NCBI RefSeq assembly: GCF_022427965.1
Contig: NZ_JAKTTI010000005.1
Location: forward strand, 1-64,000
Direction of reading: 5' to 3'
DNA length: 64,000 bases
DNA from: Fredinandcohnia quinoae
GTDB taxonomy: Bacteria; Bacillota; Bacilli; Bacillales; Bacillaceae_L
The translations under genes were made by a program, and so were the position numbers. Of the stretch, positions 57,608 to 64,000 are shown piece after piece. The notes under the pieces are model-generated. The model searched no databases. It had not been told where the DNA came from and saw only the letters and a program-made list of their open reading frames with translations. Every line of letters starts with the position of its first letter. The first letter of the stretch is position 1.

Positions 57608-57711
57608 CCTTGTTTCCCCAATTTGTAGTTAATATATCTTTATTCTATAATTACGCTTGTAAACAACGTTATTATAACATAGATAATAGGCTTTTGCCCA
57701 TTTTCATAATG

Positions 57712-57738
57712 AAAAGCAGGGAATCAAACCCTGCTTTT
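57712..57738 (-). terminator. Terminator after mtrB
   Basis: Perfect 10-bp stem AAAAGCAGGG/CCCTGCTTTT with 7-base loop, overlapping the mtrB stop. The T-tract on the minus strand is only four bases, so termination may be partial. Confidence 0.7.
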
Positions 57739-57967
57739 ATTTTCTTGTTTCTGATTCAATTTCTCCATGAGTAGTTTGGATGACTGCTTTTCCGCGTACT
57801 TTTATAGCAGATGTATGCTCGGTAAATTGAGCAATCATAACTTCACCCTTGTCTAGTTTTTCAGAATGGTGAAAACGTGTATCAGAGCCCCTTGTAAGTC
57901 CGATAACGTTGACACCATCTTCAATTGCTTTTATCACAATAAAATCTGGATTTGTATTATTATTCAT
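57737..57967 (-). CDS. mtrB: Trp RNA-binding attenuation protein (TRAP)
   Basis: A 76-residue subunit of the 11-mer TRAP ring that binds tryptophan and G/UAG-triplet RNA. The RNA-contact residues known from B. subtilis (Lys37, Lys56, Arg58) lie in [10 protein letters not shown] and SAIKVRG; the Trp-pocket loops LTRGSDTRF and AQFTEHTSA are present. Its main target should be the trpE leader at 50799-50846. It follows folE. Confidence 0.97.
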   Translation of the reverse strand: MNNNTNPDFIVIKAIEDGVNVIGLTRGSDTRFHHSEKLDKGEVMIAQFTEHTSAIKVRGKAVIQTTHGEIESETRK

Positions 57968-58036
57968 TTTTTTCTCCCCTTTGCTTATACAACGAAAGGT
58001 AATCTTTCATTAATATCTCTTAATTTATACGTAATG

Positions 58037-58603
58037 TCAATTGTTAATTAGTGATAATACCTCACTTCTAGCAGCAGGATCCTTTTGAAATATTCCTCTA
58101 ACAGCAGAAGTAACTGTTTTAGCTCCAGGTTTTTTAATGCCTCGCATTGTCATACACATATGCTCTGCTTCGATAATAACCATTACACCATGGGGATTTA
58201 AAGTTTCGATGATTGAGTCAGCGATAGTAGAAGTAATTCTTTCCTGCAGCTGTGGTCGCCTTGAAACAGCGTCTACTACACGTGCAAGTTTGCTAAGTCC
58301 AGTAACTTTCCCATCACGCGGAATATAGGCAACATGTGCATGTCCAAAAAATGGGACAAGATGATGTTCACACATTGAATAGAAGGAGATGTCTTTTACA
58401 AGAACTAGTTCCTCATGATCTTCTCCAAAAACCGTTTGAAAATATTCTTTTGGATCTTCATGTAGACCCGAGAAAACTTCAGCATACATATTAGCTACAC
58501 GCTTAGGAGTTTCAAGTAACCCTTCTCGATTTGGATCTTCTCCAATCGCCTCTAATATTAATTTGACTGCATATTCAATCTGCCCATAATTAATCGGAGT
58601 CAT
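58037..58603 (-). CDS. folE: GTP cyclohydrolase I
   Basis: A 188-residue enzyme (mtrA in B. subtilis) opening GTP for folate synthesis. Zinc ligands are in [11 protein letters not shown] (Cys and His, about 75) and EHMCMTMRG (Cys, about 147). Start ATG 58603 is set by AAGGAGGGG. It forms the mtrAB operon with mtrB. Confidence 0.96.
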   Translation of the reverse strand: MTPINYGQIEYAVKLILEAIGEDPNREGLLETPKRVANMYAEVFSGLHEDPKEYFQTVFGEDHEELVLVKDISFYSMCEHHLVPFFGHAHVAYIPRDGKVTGLSKLARVVDAVSRRPQLQERITSTIADSIIETLNPHGVMVIIEAEHMCMTMRGIKKPGAKTVTSAVRGIFQKDPAARSEVLSLINN

Positions 58604-58666
58604 AATAACCCCTCCTTCATTCCCACTATCAATAATTTCTGATTCTAGCATAAAAATGGATTAAAA

Positions 58667-58695
58667 ACAAAAAAGAGTCGCTTGATACGACCCTT
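58667..58695 (-). terminator. Terminator of hbs
   Basis: Minus-strand stem AAGGGTCG/CGACTCTT (58688-58695 and 58673-58680, one G-U) then TTTTGTTTTT. Confidence 0.85.
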
Positions 58696-58729
58696 TTCTA
58701 CAATTCTTGCACATAGCTTGTCTATGTAA

Positions 58730-59002
58730 TTATTTTACTGCGTCTTTAAGTGCTTTACCTGGTTTAAATGCAGGAACCTTACTTGCTGCGATTTCAATTT
58801 CCTCACCAGTTTGCGGGTTACGTCCTTTACGTGCTGCACGCTCACGTACTTCGAAGTTACCAAAACCGATTAACTGTACTTTATCACCATTTTTAAGCGC
58901 TTCAAGAATTGAATCAAAAACAGCATCAACTGCTTTTGTAGCATCCTTTTTAGAAAGTTCAGAGCTTTCAGCTACTGCGTTAACTAATTCTGTTTTGTTC
59001 AT
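58730..59002 (-). CDS. hbs: DNA-binding protein HU
   Basis: A 90-residue histone-like protein that bends and compacts DNA as a dimer. [20 protein letters not shown] (about 46-65) is the DNA-arm motif; [12 protein letters not shown] starts it at ATG 59002 behind GGAGGTG. The longer frame upstream is not coding. Confidence 0.97.
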   Translation of the reverse strand: MNKTELVNAVAESSELSKKDATKAVDAVFDSILEALKNGDKVQLIGFGNFEVRERAARKGRNPQTGEEIEIAASKVPAFKPGKALKDAVK

Positions 59003-59279
59003 GCTATTCACCTCCTCCCAAAAAATATAGCTCAAATTTAAAAGAAATAAATCTAACTTACAGGTATCATACATTTTAACTAAGATTTTGCTAATTCTAT
59101 ACAATTTTATGAACTAGTTAAATCCTAACACGCTAATATTAAACGATAATTTGACATTGTTCAATATATTTCAACAAAATTCTTTCCTTTTTAGGTATTA
59201 TTACCCAAATATGCAGAGAATGATTGCTAAAAGATTATCATACTTCTTCTTATAAATGCAAGAAAGTAAATGAAAACAA

Positions 59280-59302
59280 AATAGACTCCCTTTTGAGGAG
59301 CC
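59280..59302 (-). terminator. Probable terminator of spoIVA
   Basis: Minus-strand stem GGCTCC/GGAGTC (59297-59302 and 59284-59289) then TATTTTG. Short and therefore less sure. Confidence 0.45.
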
Positions 59303-59308
59303 TAAAAC

Positions 59309-60787
59309 CTACAATATTATTGCGATTAATCCACCGGAGCCTTCATTAATAATTCGCTCTAACGTTTCTTTTAATTTATATCTGGCATTCTCTGGCATTA
59401 ATGATAGTTTTGCTTGAATTCCTTCTCGAACGATGGAACTTAGTGATCTTCCAAAAATATCAGAATTCCAAATGGATAGTGGGTCATCTTCAAAATCCTG
59501 CATTAAGTAACGTACGAGTTCTTCACTCTGTTTTTCTGTACCTATAATTGGCGCAAACTCTGATTCAACATCCACTTTAATCATGTGAATTGATGGAGCA
59601 ACTGCTTTTAAGCGTACACCAAATCTTGAACCTTGACGAATAATTTCCGGTTCATCGAGACTCATATCCGAAAGTGCCGGTGCAGCAATTCCATACCCTG
59701 TTTGTTTTACCATTTTCAATGCATCTGCTACTTGATCATACTCTGCTTTTGCATAAGCAAAATCTTGCATGAGCTGCAACAAATGATCTTTACCGCGAAT
59801 TTCAACTCCAACTACTTCCTTCAGTATTTGATCATATAGATCGTCCGGAGCATACAAATCTATTTCAGCTACTCCCTGACCCATTTCAATACCTGCCAAG
59901 CTTGCTTGTTCAATAAAATCATATTCACTAAATTGCCCAACCACTCTATCAACATCTCTTAATCGTTTAATATCTTGAACTGTGTCTTTAACAGCATCTT
60001 GATAACTTTCTCGTAACCAGTGATCCTCCCTTAAAACCATTACCCAACTTGGCAAATTCACATTCACCTCTAAAACTGGGAATTCATATAATGCTTCGCG
60101 AAGTACATTATATACATCGGAATCTCGCATACTTTCAACACTCATCGCCAGTACAGGGATATCATATTTTTCATTTAGCTTTTGTCTTAATGAATCTGTT
60201 TCTGGATGATGTGGGTGCACCGTATTGATCACCATTATAAACGGTTTACCAACCTCTTTTAATTCGCCGATTACTCTTTCCTCTGCTTCTATATAATCCT
60301 TACGAGGAATTTCTCCTATTGATCCATCGGTCGTAACCACAACGCCTATTGTGGAATGTTCTTGGATTACTTTTCTCGTTCCTATTTCAGCGGCTTCATG
60401 AAAAGGAATTGGTTCCTCATACCAAGGAGTGTTAATCATTCGAGGACCATTTTCGTCTTCATACCCCTTTGCTCCTGGAACGGTATATCCAACACAGTCA
60501 ACTAAGCGAATATTTACATCGAGGCCCTCTTCAACATGTACAGATACCGCCTGATTTGGGACGAATTTTGGCTCTGTAGTCATAATGGTCTTTCCTGCTG
60601 CACTTTGTGGTAATTCATCCTGTGCACGCGCTTTATCTGCTTCATTACCGATATTCGGTAAGACTACTAGTTCCATGAATTTTTTTATGAAAGTAGATTT
60701 ACCGGTTCTTACTGCGCCAACTACTCCTAAGTATATATCGCCACCAGTTCGCTCAGCGATATCTTTGAAAATATCTACCTTTTCCAA
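59309..60787 (-). CDS. spoIVA: Stage IV sporulation protein A
   Basis: A 492-residue ATPase that forms the basement layer of the spore coat around the forespore. N-terminal P-loop GAVRTGKST (about 24-32), with the TRAFAC-like switch DCVGYTVPGAKG and the C-terminal end SGGLIAIIL that anchors it. It begins at TTG 60787 with GGAGGGG. A SigE promoter lies upstream. Confidence 0.97.
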   Translation of the reverse strand: MEKVDIFKDIAERTGGDIYLGVVGAVRTGKSTFIKKFMELVVLPNIGNEADKARAQDELPQSAAGKTIMTTEPKFVPNQAVSVHVEEGLDVNIRLVDCVGYTVPGAKGYEDENGPRMINTPWYEEPIPFHEAAEIGTRKVIQEHSTIGVVVTTDGSIGEIPRKDYIEAEERVIGELKEVGKPFIMVINTVHPHHPETDSLRQKLNEKYDIPVLAMSVESMRDSDVYNVLREALYEFPVLEVNVNLPSWVMVLREDHWLRESYQDAVKDTVQDIKRLRDVDRVVGQFSEYDFIEQASLAGIEMGQGVAEIDLYAPDDLYDQILKEVVGVEIRGKDHLLQLMQDFAYAKAEYDQVADALKMVKQTGYGIAAPALSDMSLDEPEIIRQGSRFGVRLKAVAPSIHMIKVDVESEFAPIIGTEKQSEELVRYLMQDFEDDPLSIWNSDIFGRSLSSIVREGIQAKLSLMPENARYKLKETLERIINEGSGGLIAIIL

Positions 60788-60856
60788 GTGATCCCCTCCT
60801 GATTTTAGAGTTCTTGGGATAATTTTATCCGTTTACTACATATTCTAGGACATTAT

Positions 60857-60888
60857 ATTTGTATGACGTTGTCCTATTTAATTATGAC
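60857..60888 (-). promoter_or_regulatory. SigE promoter of spoIVA
   Basis: Minus strand GTCATAATT (60880-60888), 14-base spacer, CATACAAAT (about 60857-60865). This closely follows the mother-cell SigE consensus (GTCATATT, CATACAAT). Confidence 0.8.
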
Positions 60889-60947
60889 TATTTCTTTTTA
60901 AAAATTTCTCTATAATGATATGTACCATTACAGTCTCTCTTTTTGAA

Positions 60948-60990
60948 TAAAAAAACCCTTCTTTTAGAGTTTATTCCTAAAAGAAGGGTT
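60948..60990 (-). terminator. Terminator of yphE-yphF
   Basis: Perfect 14-bp stem AACCCTTCTTTTAG/CTAAAAGAAGGGTT with 9-base loop, then seven T. Confidence 0.92.
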
Positions 60991-60996
60991 CATGAC

Positions 60997-61716
60997 TTAT
61001 TTAATTAAAAAAATTGGTTCATTATTATTATCAATTGTATATGACAATGAATTTGTGGGAACAAACATTGAGTTATTTACAAGAATGTCCCGAATATCAT
61101 CACCTTTATTATATTTACTCTCGTACTTATTTAAATATTCATATAAATCCATTCGATAGTCGATAAATATTTCGCCAGTGTTCGAAATGACTAAGGGAAG
61201 ATTTTTACCGGTGAAAGGACTAACAACAAACGGCTCCTCCTTATATCCCAGTTTTTTATAATCCAATGTAAAAACAGAAGTATCAATCTTATCTTTAAAT
61301 GGTGGATATTCGTTCGATGATTTGTATATATCTACACGTAAATTTAAATCACGTATTTCTTCCGTTATTTTCAAATCTAGTAGCTTTACAGTTGGGTTAG
61401 TCTCAACATCTACTAGAACATAAATATATACCCCGCCACTTTCATATGCATTTCCCGGTGGTTCTGCCATGTATTTTGGTGATATTTTCTTAAAATCAAT
61501 TGGATACTTTTGGTAAATAGGTGTTTCCATATCTCTTGTTTTAATTGGAAGTAAGCCGTTGCTTTCCTTCTGGTATTGGTCGACAGCTGATTGTACTGTG
61601 GCCAATTGGTCTTTATATGGGATTTCGTTTTGCTTTAATCGTTCTTCAGGATACAAACATCCTGAAAGCAAAAAAATAGTAGATATGATTATCAAAAACT
61701 TAATAGTTAACTTCAT
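60997..61716 (-). CDS. yphF: YphF-family lipoprotein
   Basis: A 239-residue membrane-anchored lipoprotein of unknown function. Signal: MKLTIKFLIIISTIFLLSGC with lipidated Cys20. The outside part holds QSAVDQYQKESNGLLPI, which resembles pilin-like ComGC-type spacing, and long beta-rich regions. Start ATG 61716 follows GGATGGAG. Downstream of yphE by 32 bases. Confidence 0.85.
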   Translation of the reverse strand: MKLTIKFLIIISTIFLLSGCLYPEERLKQNEIPYKDQLATVQSAVDQYQKESNGLLPIKTRDMETPIYQKYPIDFKKISPKYMAEPPGNAYESGGVYIYVLVDVETNPTVKLLDLKITEEIRDLNLRVDIYKSSNEYPPFKDKIDTSVFTLDYKKLGYKEEPFVVSPFTGKNLPLVISNTGEIFIDYRMDLYEYLNKYESKYNKGDDIRDILVNNSMFVPTNSLSYTIDNNNEPIFLIK

Positions 61717-61748
61717 ATTTATATACTCCATCCTAACGTTATGTATCC

Positions 61749-61976
61749 CTATTCATTTACTGGTCCACTAAAAACAACGAAAAAGATGATGATTCCTGCT
61801 AGAATCATAAATATGTATGCAATCGTTGCAATAAGCGGTTTCAGAAAGCCTTTTAACTTATATCTGCTAAAATAAATAGAAATGATAGCAATAAACATAA
61901 ATCCCATTGCTGCAAGAGCAAACCACATTTTAATAAGCCCTGGTGTCAATATCCTCACCCCTTGTCCAACACTCAC
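61749..61976 (-). CDS. yphE: YphE-family small membrane protein (DUF2768)
   Basis: A 75-residue protein with two membrane helices (IKMWFALAAMGFMFIAIISI and PLIATIAYIFMILAGIIIFF) joined by a basic loop YFSRYKLKG. DUF2768 proteins are small bacillus-specific membrane proteins with no known activity. Upstream of yphF. Confidence 0.82.
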   Translation of the reverse strand: MSVGQGVRILTPGLIKMWFALAAMGFMFIAIISIYFSRYKLKGFLKPLIATIAYIFMILAGIIIFFVVFSGPVNE

Positions 61977-62022
61977 ACTTTATATTCGTCAAGTATTATA
62001 CCATAGAATTGATATATAAACT

Positions 62023-62061
62023 AAAAAAACTGAAGTAAAGAGGGGCATCTCTACTTCAGTT
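62023..62061 (-). terminator. Terminator downstream of gpsA
   Basis: Minus-strand 10-bp stem AACTGAAGTA/TACTTCAGTT (62052-62061 and 62028-62037), loop partly paired, then TTTTTTT. Confidence 0.88.
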
Positions 62062-62296
62062 TCTAAAAACTAAATACTCCCTTGACCCGAAAAGTTCAAC
62101 TCACAATGTAGTACGTTGCATTTTATGCGAAATAAGCAATAAATGTATCGTCTAATGCCCATATTTCAAGAATAGCACTGATTTTATCACATATTTATTA
62201 GTATCGGGGTTTTAAAATCGCTACACCGAGATTTCTATTCTCAGATTTATGATATGCATTGTAATTCAGGACTGTGAAGTATGTTTTAGCCTTCAA
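62062..62296. other. Gene-free stretch between gpsA and its terminator
   Basis: About 235 bases of AT-rich sequence (the gap from yphE to gpsA is 320 bases). On the minus strand the longest ATG or GTG frames are about a dozen codons. No RNA gene was recognised. It might be a long 3' leader remnant or hold a short gene now lost. Confidence 0.5.
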
Positions 62297-63331
62297 TTAA
62301 AATTTCTCACCTAATATATTTGTAAGATCTTCCATTTCATTCGTCTTACCTCTAGACATAAGCGAATCAACAGCTACCTTTGTTTCTTTATCATTGAATA
62401 ACACATCATACAGTGCAAATGTAATTGGCATACTAACATCCATCTTTTGCGCTAATTGATAAGCAGCTTTAGTCGTTCGAACCCCTTCTACAACCATTCC
62501 CATATTGTCCAGTACTTCTTGAAGGCTATGTCCTTTCCCTAATAGATTTCCAGCTCGCCAATTTCTTGAATGGACACTTGTGCAAGTAACAATTAAGTCA
62601 CCTATACCTGTCAACCCAGAAAATGTTAACGGGTTGGCCCCCATCTTCGCCCCTAATCGAGCAATTTCAGCTAAACCTCTTGTAATTAAAGCAGCTTTTG
62701 CATTATCCCCATAGCCAAGACCATCCGTAATTCCAGCTGCTAGTGCAATGATGTTTTTTAGAGCACCACCAATTTCCACACCAATTACATCTGGATTCGT
62801 ATAAACTCGGAAATGTTGATTAATAAATAAGTCCTGAATATACTCAGCGGCTTTCATATTCTTCGAAGATGCCGTTACGGTAGTAGGATGTCTTAAACTT
62901 ACTTCCTCCGCATGACTTGGTCCAGATAAAACCACCACATCTTGTAATAGGTCTGGTGGCATTTCCTCTTCAATTATTTCACTAATTCTTTTTAATGAAT
63001 CTGGTTCTATCCCTTTACTAACATGGACTACTGTTAATGGTAAAGTAGTTTCCTTGCAAATTTGTTGAAGAACTTCCCTAATTGCTTTAGTGGGAACAGC
63101 CAAAATGATTGTTTGTACGCCGGATAATGCTTCTTGTAGGTTTTCGAAGCCAATAATAGATTCCGGTAAATGAATGGATGGCAAATATTTCGAATTTGTA
63201 TGATATGTATTAATTTCTACAATTTGCTCTTTTCGATGCCCCCACAGTCTAACCTCATGGTCATTATCTGCTAATACAAGCGCTAATGCAGTTCCCCAAC
63301 TACCCGCACCAATTACGGTAATTTTCTCCAT
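62297..63331 (-). CDS. gpsA: Glycerol-3-phosphate dehydrogenase [NAD(P)+]
   Basis: A 344-residue enzyme making sn-glycerol-3-phosphate for phospholipids. N-terminal NAD fold [16 protein letters not shown] (5-20), [10 protein letters not shown], and the catalytic Lys in [13 protein letters not shown] (about 190). ATG 63331 (MEKITV) is chosen; GTG 63340 lies too near GGAGG. Directly after der. Confidence 0.95.
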   Translation of the reverse strand: MEKITVIGAGSWGTALALVLADNDHEVRLWGHRKEQIVEINTYHTNSKYLPSIHLPESIIGFENLQEALSGVQTIILAVPTKAIREVLQQICKETTLPLTVVHVSKGIEPDSLKRISEIIEEEMPPDLLQDVVVLSGPSHAEEVSLRHPTTVTASSKNMKAAEYIQDLFINQHFRVYTNPDVIGVEIGGALKNIIALAAGITDGLGYGDNAKAALITRGLAEIARLGAKMGANPLTFSGLTGIGDLIVTCTSVHSRNWRAGNLLGKGHSLQEVLDNMGMVVEGVRTTKAAYQLAQKMDVSMPITFALYDVLFNDKETKVAVDSLMSRGKTNEMEDLTNILGEKF

Positions 63332-63357
63332 ACTTTTCACAATCCTCCCCTACAAAC

Positions 63358-64000
63358 TTATTTTCTTGCTCTGGCGATGAGTTTGATTGGAGTACCCTCA
63401 AAACCAAAAGCATCTCTAATTCGATTTTCTAAAAATCTTTCATAAGAAAAATGCATAAGCTCAGGATCATTCACAAAAACCACAAAGGTTGGTGGTTTGA
63501 CAGCAACTTGTGTTACATAATAAATTCGTAGACGAACACCTTTATCTGTAGGAGCAGGATTCATAGCTACCGCGTCCATTACAACATCATTTAATACATT
63601 AGTTTGAACCCTCATCGCATGATTTTCACTTGCCAAATTAATCATAGGAAGTAATGTATGTGTACGTTTCTTCGTTTTAGCAGATAGAAAAGTAATTGGA
63701 GCATAATCAAGAAATTGGAAATTATCTCTAATTTTCCCTTCAAATTCCTTCATTGTTTTTTCATCTTTGTCAATTACATCCCATTTATTAACAACAATTA
63801 CTACTGCCCTACCCGCTTCATGAGCATAACCAGCAATCTTTTTATCTTGCTCAATAATCCCTTCCTCAGCATTTAAGACAACTAGAACAACATCAGATCT
63901 TTCGATAGCTTTGAGAGCTCGTAAAACACTATATTTTTCCGTAGTTTCATAAACCTTACCTTTTTTTCGCATCCCAGCTGTATCAATTATTACATACTCT
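63358..64000 (-). CDS. der: Ribosome-assembly GTPase Der (partial, 3' part)
   Basis: The C-terminal part of Der/EngA, a double-GTPase needed for 50S assembly; the N-terminus lies beyond the window edge, where the frame stays open. Seen: end of switch II of the second GTPase domain (GMRKKGK), G4 motif NKWD, G5 SAKTKK, and the KH-like C-terminal domain ([20 protein letters not shown]). gpsA follows by 26 bases. Confidence 0.96.
   Translation of the reverse strand, partial: EYVIIDTAGMRKKGKVYETTEKYSVLRALKAIERSDVVLVVLNAEEGIIEQDKKIAGYAHEAGRAVVIVVNKWDVIDKDEKTMKEFEGKIRDNFQFLDYAPITFLSAKTKKRTHTLLPMINLASENHAMRVQTNVLNDVVMDAVAMNPAPTDKGVRLRIYYVTQVAVKPPTFVVFVNDPELMHFSYERFLENRIRDAFGFEGTPIKLIARARK

Overview
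The window is a low-GC, tightly packed chromosome segment from an endospore-forming Bacillaceae species. The evidence is gene content and order: spoIVA, sspM, csgA and ypjB, the bacillithiol genes bshA/bshB1, the TRAP gene mtrB, and long runs of genes in the order known from the Bacillus subtilis spoIVA-to-yppG region. Strong AGGAGG ribosome sites and frequent TTG/GTG starts fit this. Apart from three short dispersed-repeat-like blocks (1-75, 14790-14871, 16727-16853), no prophage, insertion sequence, CRISPR array, rRNA or tRNA was seen. I found no large new system. The novelty lies in leaders, small genes and two degenerate enzyme-like genes.

Layout. 1-1163: cold-shock genes (cspD-like, ydjO). 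1289-6907: an oligopeptide ABC importer operon read leftward (oppA-B-C-D-F). 7075-8909, read rightward: a Crp/Fnr-family regulator, an Hsp20 protein, the spore gene csgA and a tiny SASP-like gene. 8915-16648: the yppG-yppE-orf-sspM-yppC-recU-ponA-ypoC-nth-dnaD block (wall synthesis, recombination, repair, replication restart). 16886-24051: asnS, aspB, ypmB, ypmA, a degenerate metallo-beta-lactamase-like gene and dinG. 24108-32059: panBCD (pantothenate), birA, cca, the bacillithiol genes, mgsA, dapB and a MazG-like gene. 32208-35319: YitT-type transporter, zinc peptidase, ypjB, ypjA. 35437-37449: the menaquinol:cytochrome c reductase operon qcrABC. 37632-41035: ypiF, ypiB, ypiA and an unrecognised amidohydrolase-like gene. 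41145-53567: the aromatic amino-acid supraoperon aroC-aroB-aroH-trpEDCFBA-hisC-tyrA-aroA. 53710-58603: cheR, ndk, the heptaprenyl diphosphate/menaquinone genes hepT-menH-hepS, mtrB and folE. 58730-64000: hbs, spoIVA, yphF, yphE, gpsA and the 3' part of der.

How the parts work together. The shikimate/chorismate genes feed the embedded trp operon and the His/Tyr/Phe steps. The trpE leader carries ten G/UAG triplets with near-perfect 5-nt spacing followed by an overlapping antiterminator/terminator pair, and the RNA-binding protein that should read it (TRAP, mtrB) is encoded about 7 kb away. Chorismate also supplies menaquinone (menH, hepS/hepT), which feeds the QcrABC complex. folE, panBCD and birA add folate, CoA and biotin functions. 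Most transcription units end in clear intrinsic hairpins, which let operon limits be drawn with some confidence. Start codons were moved from the longest frame wherever a ribosome site decided the matter.
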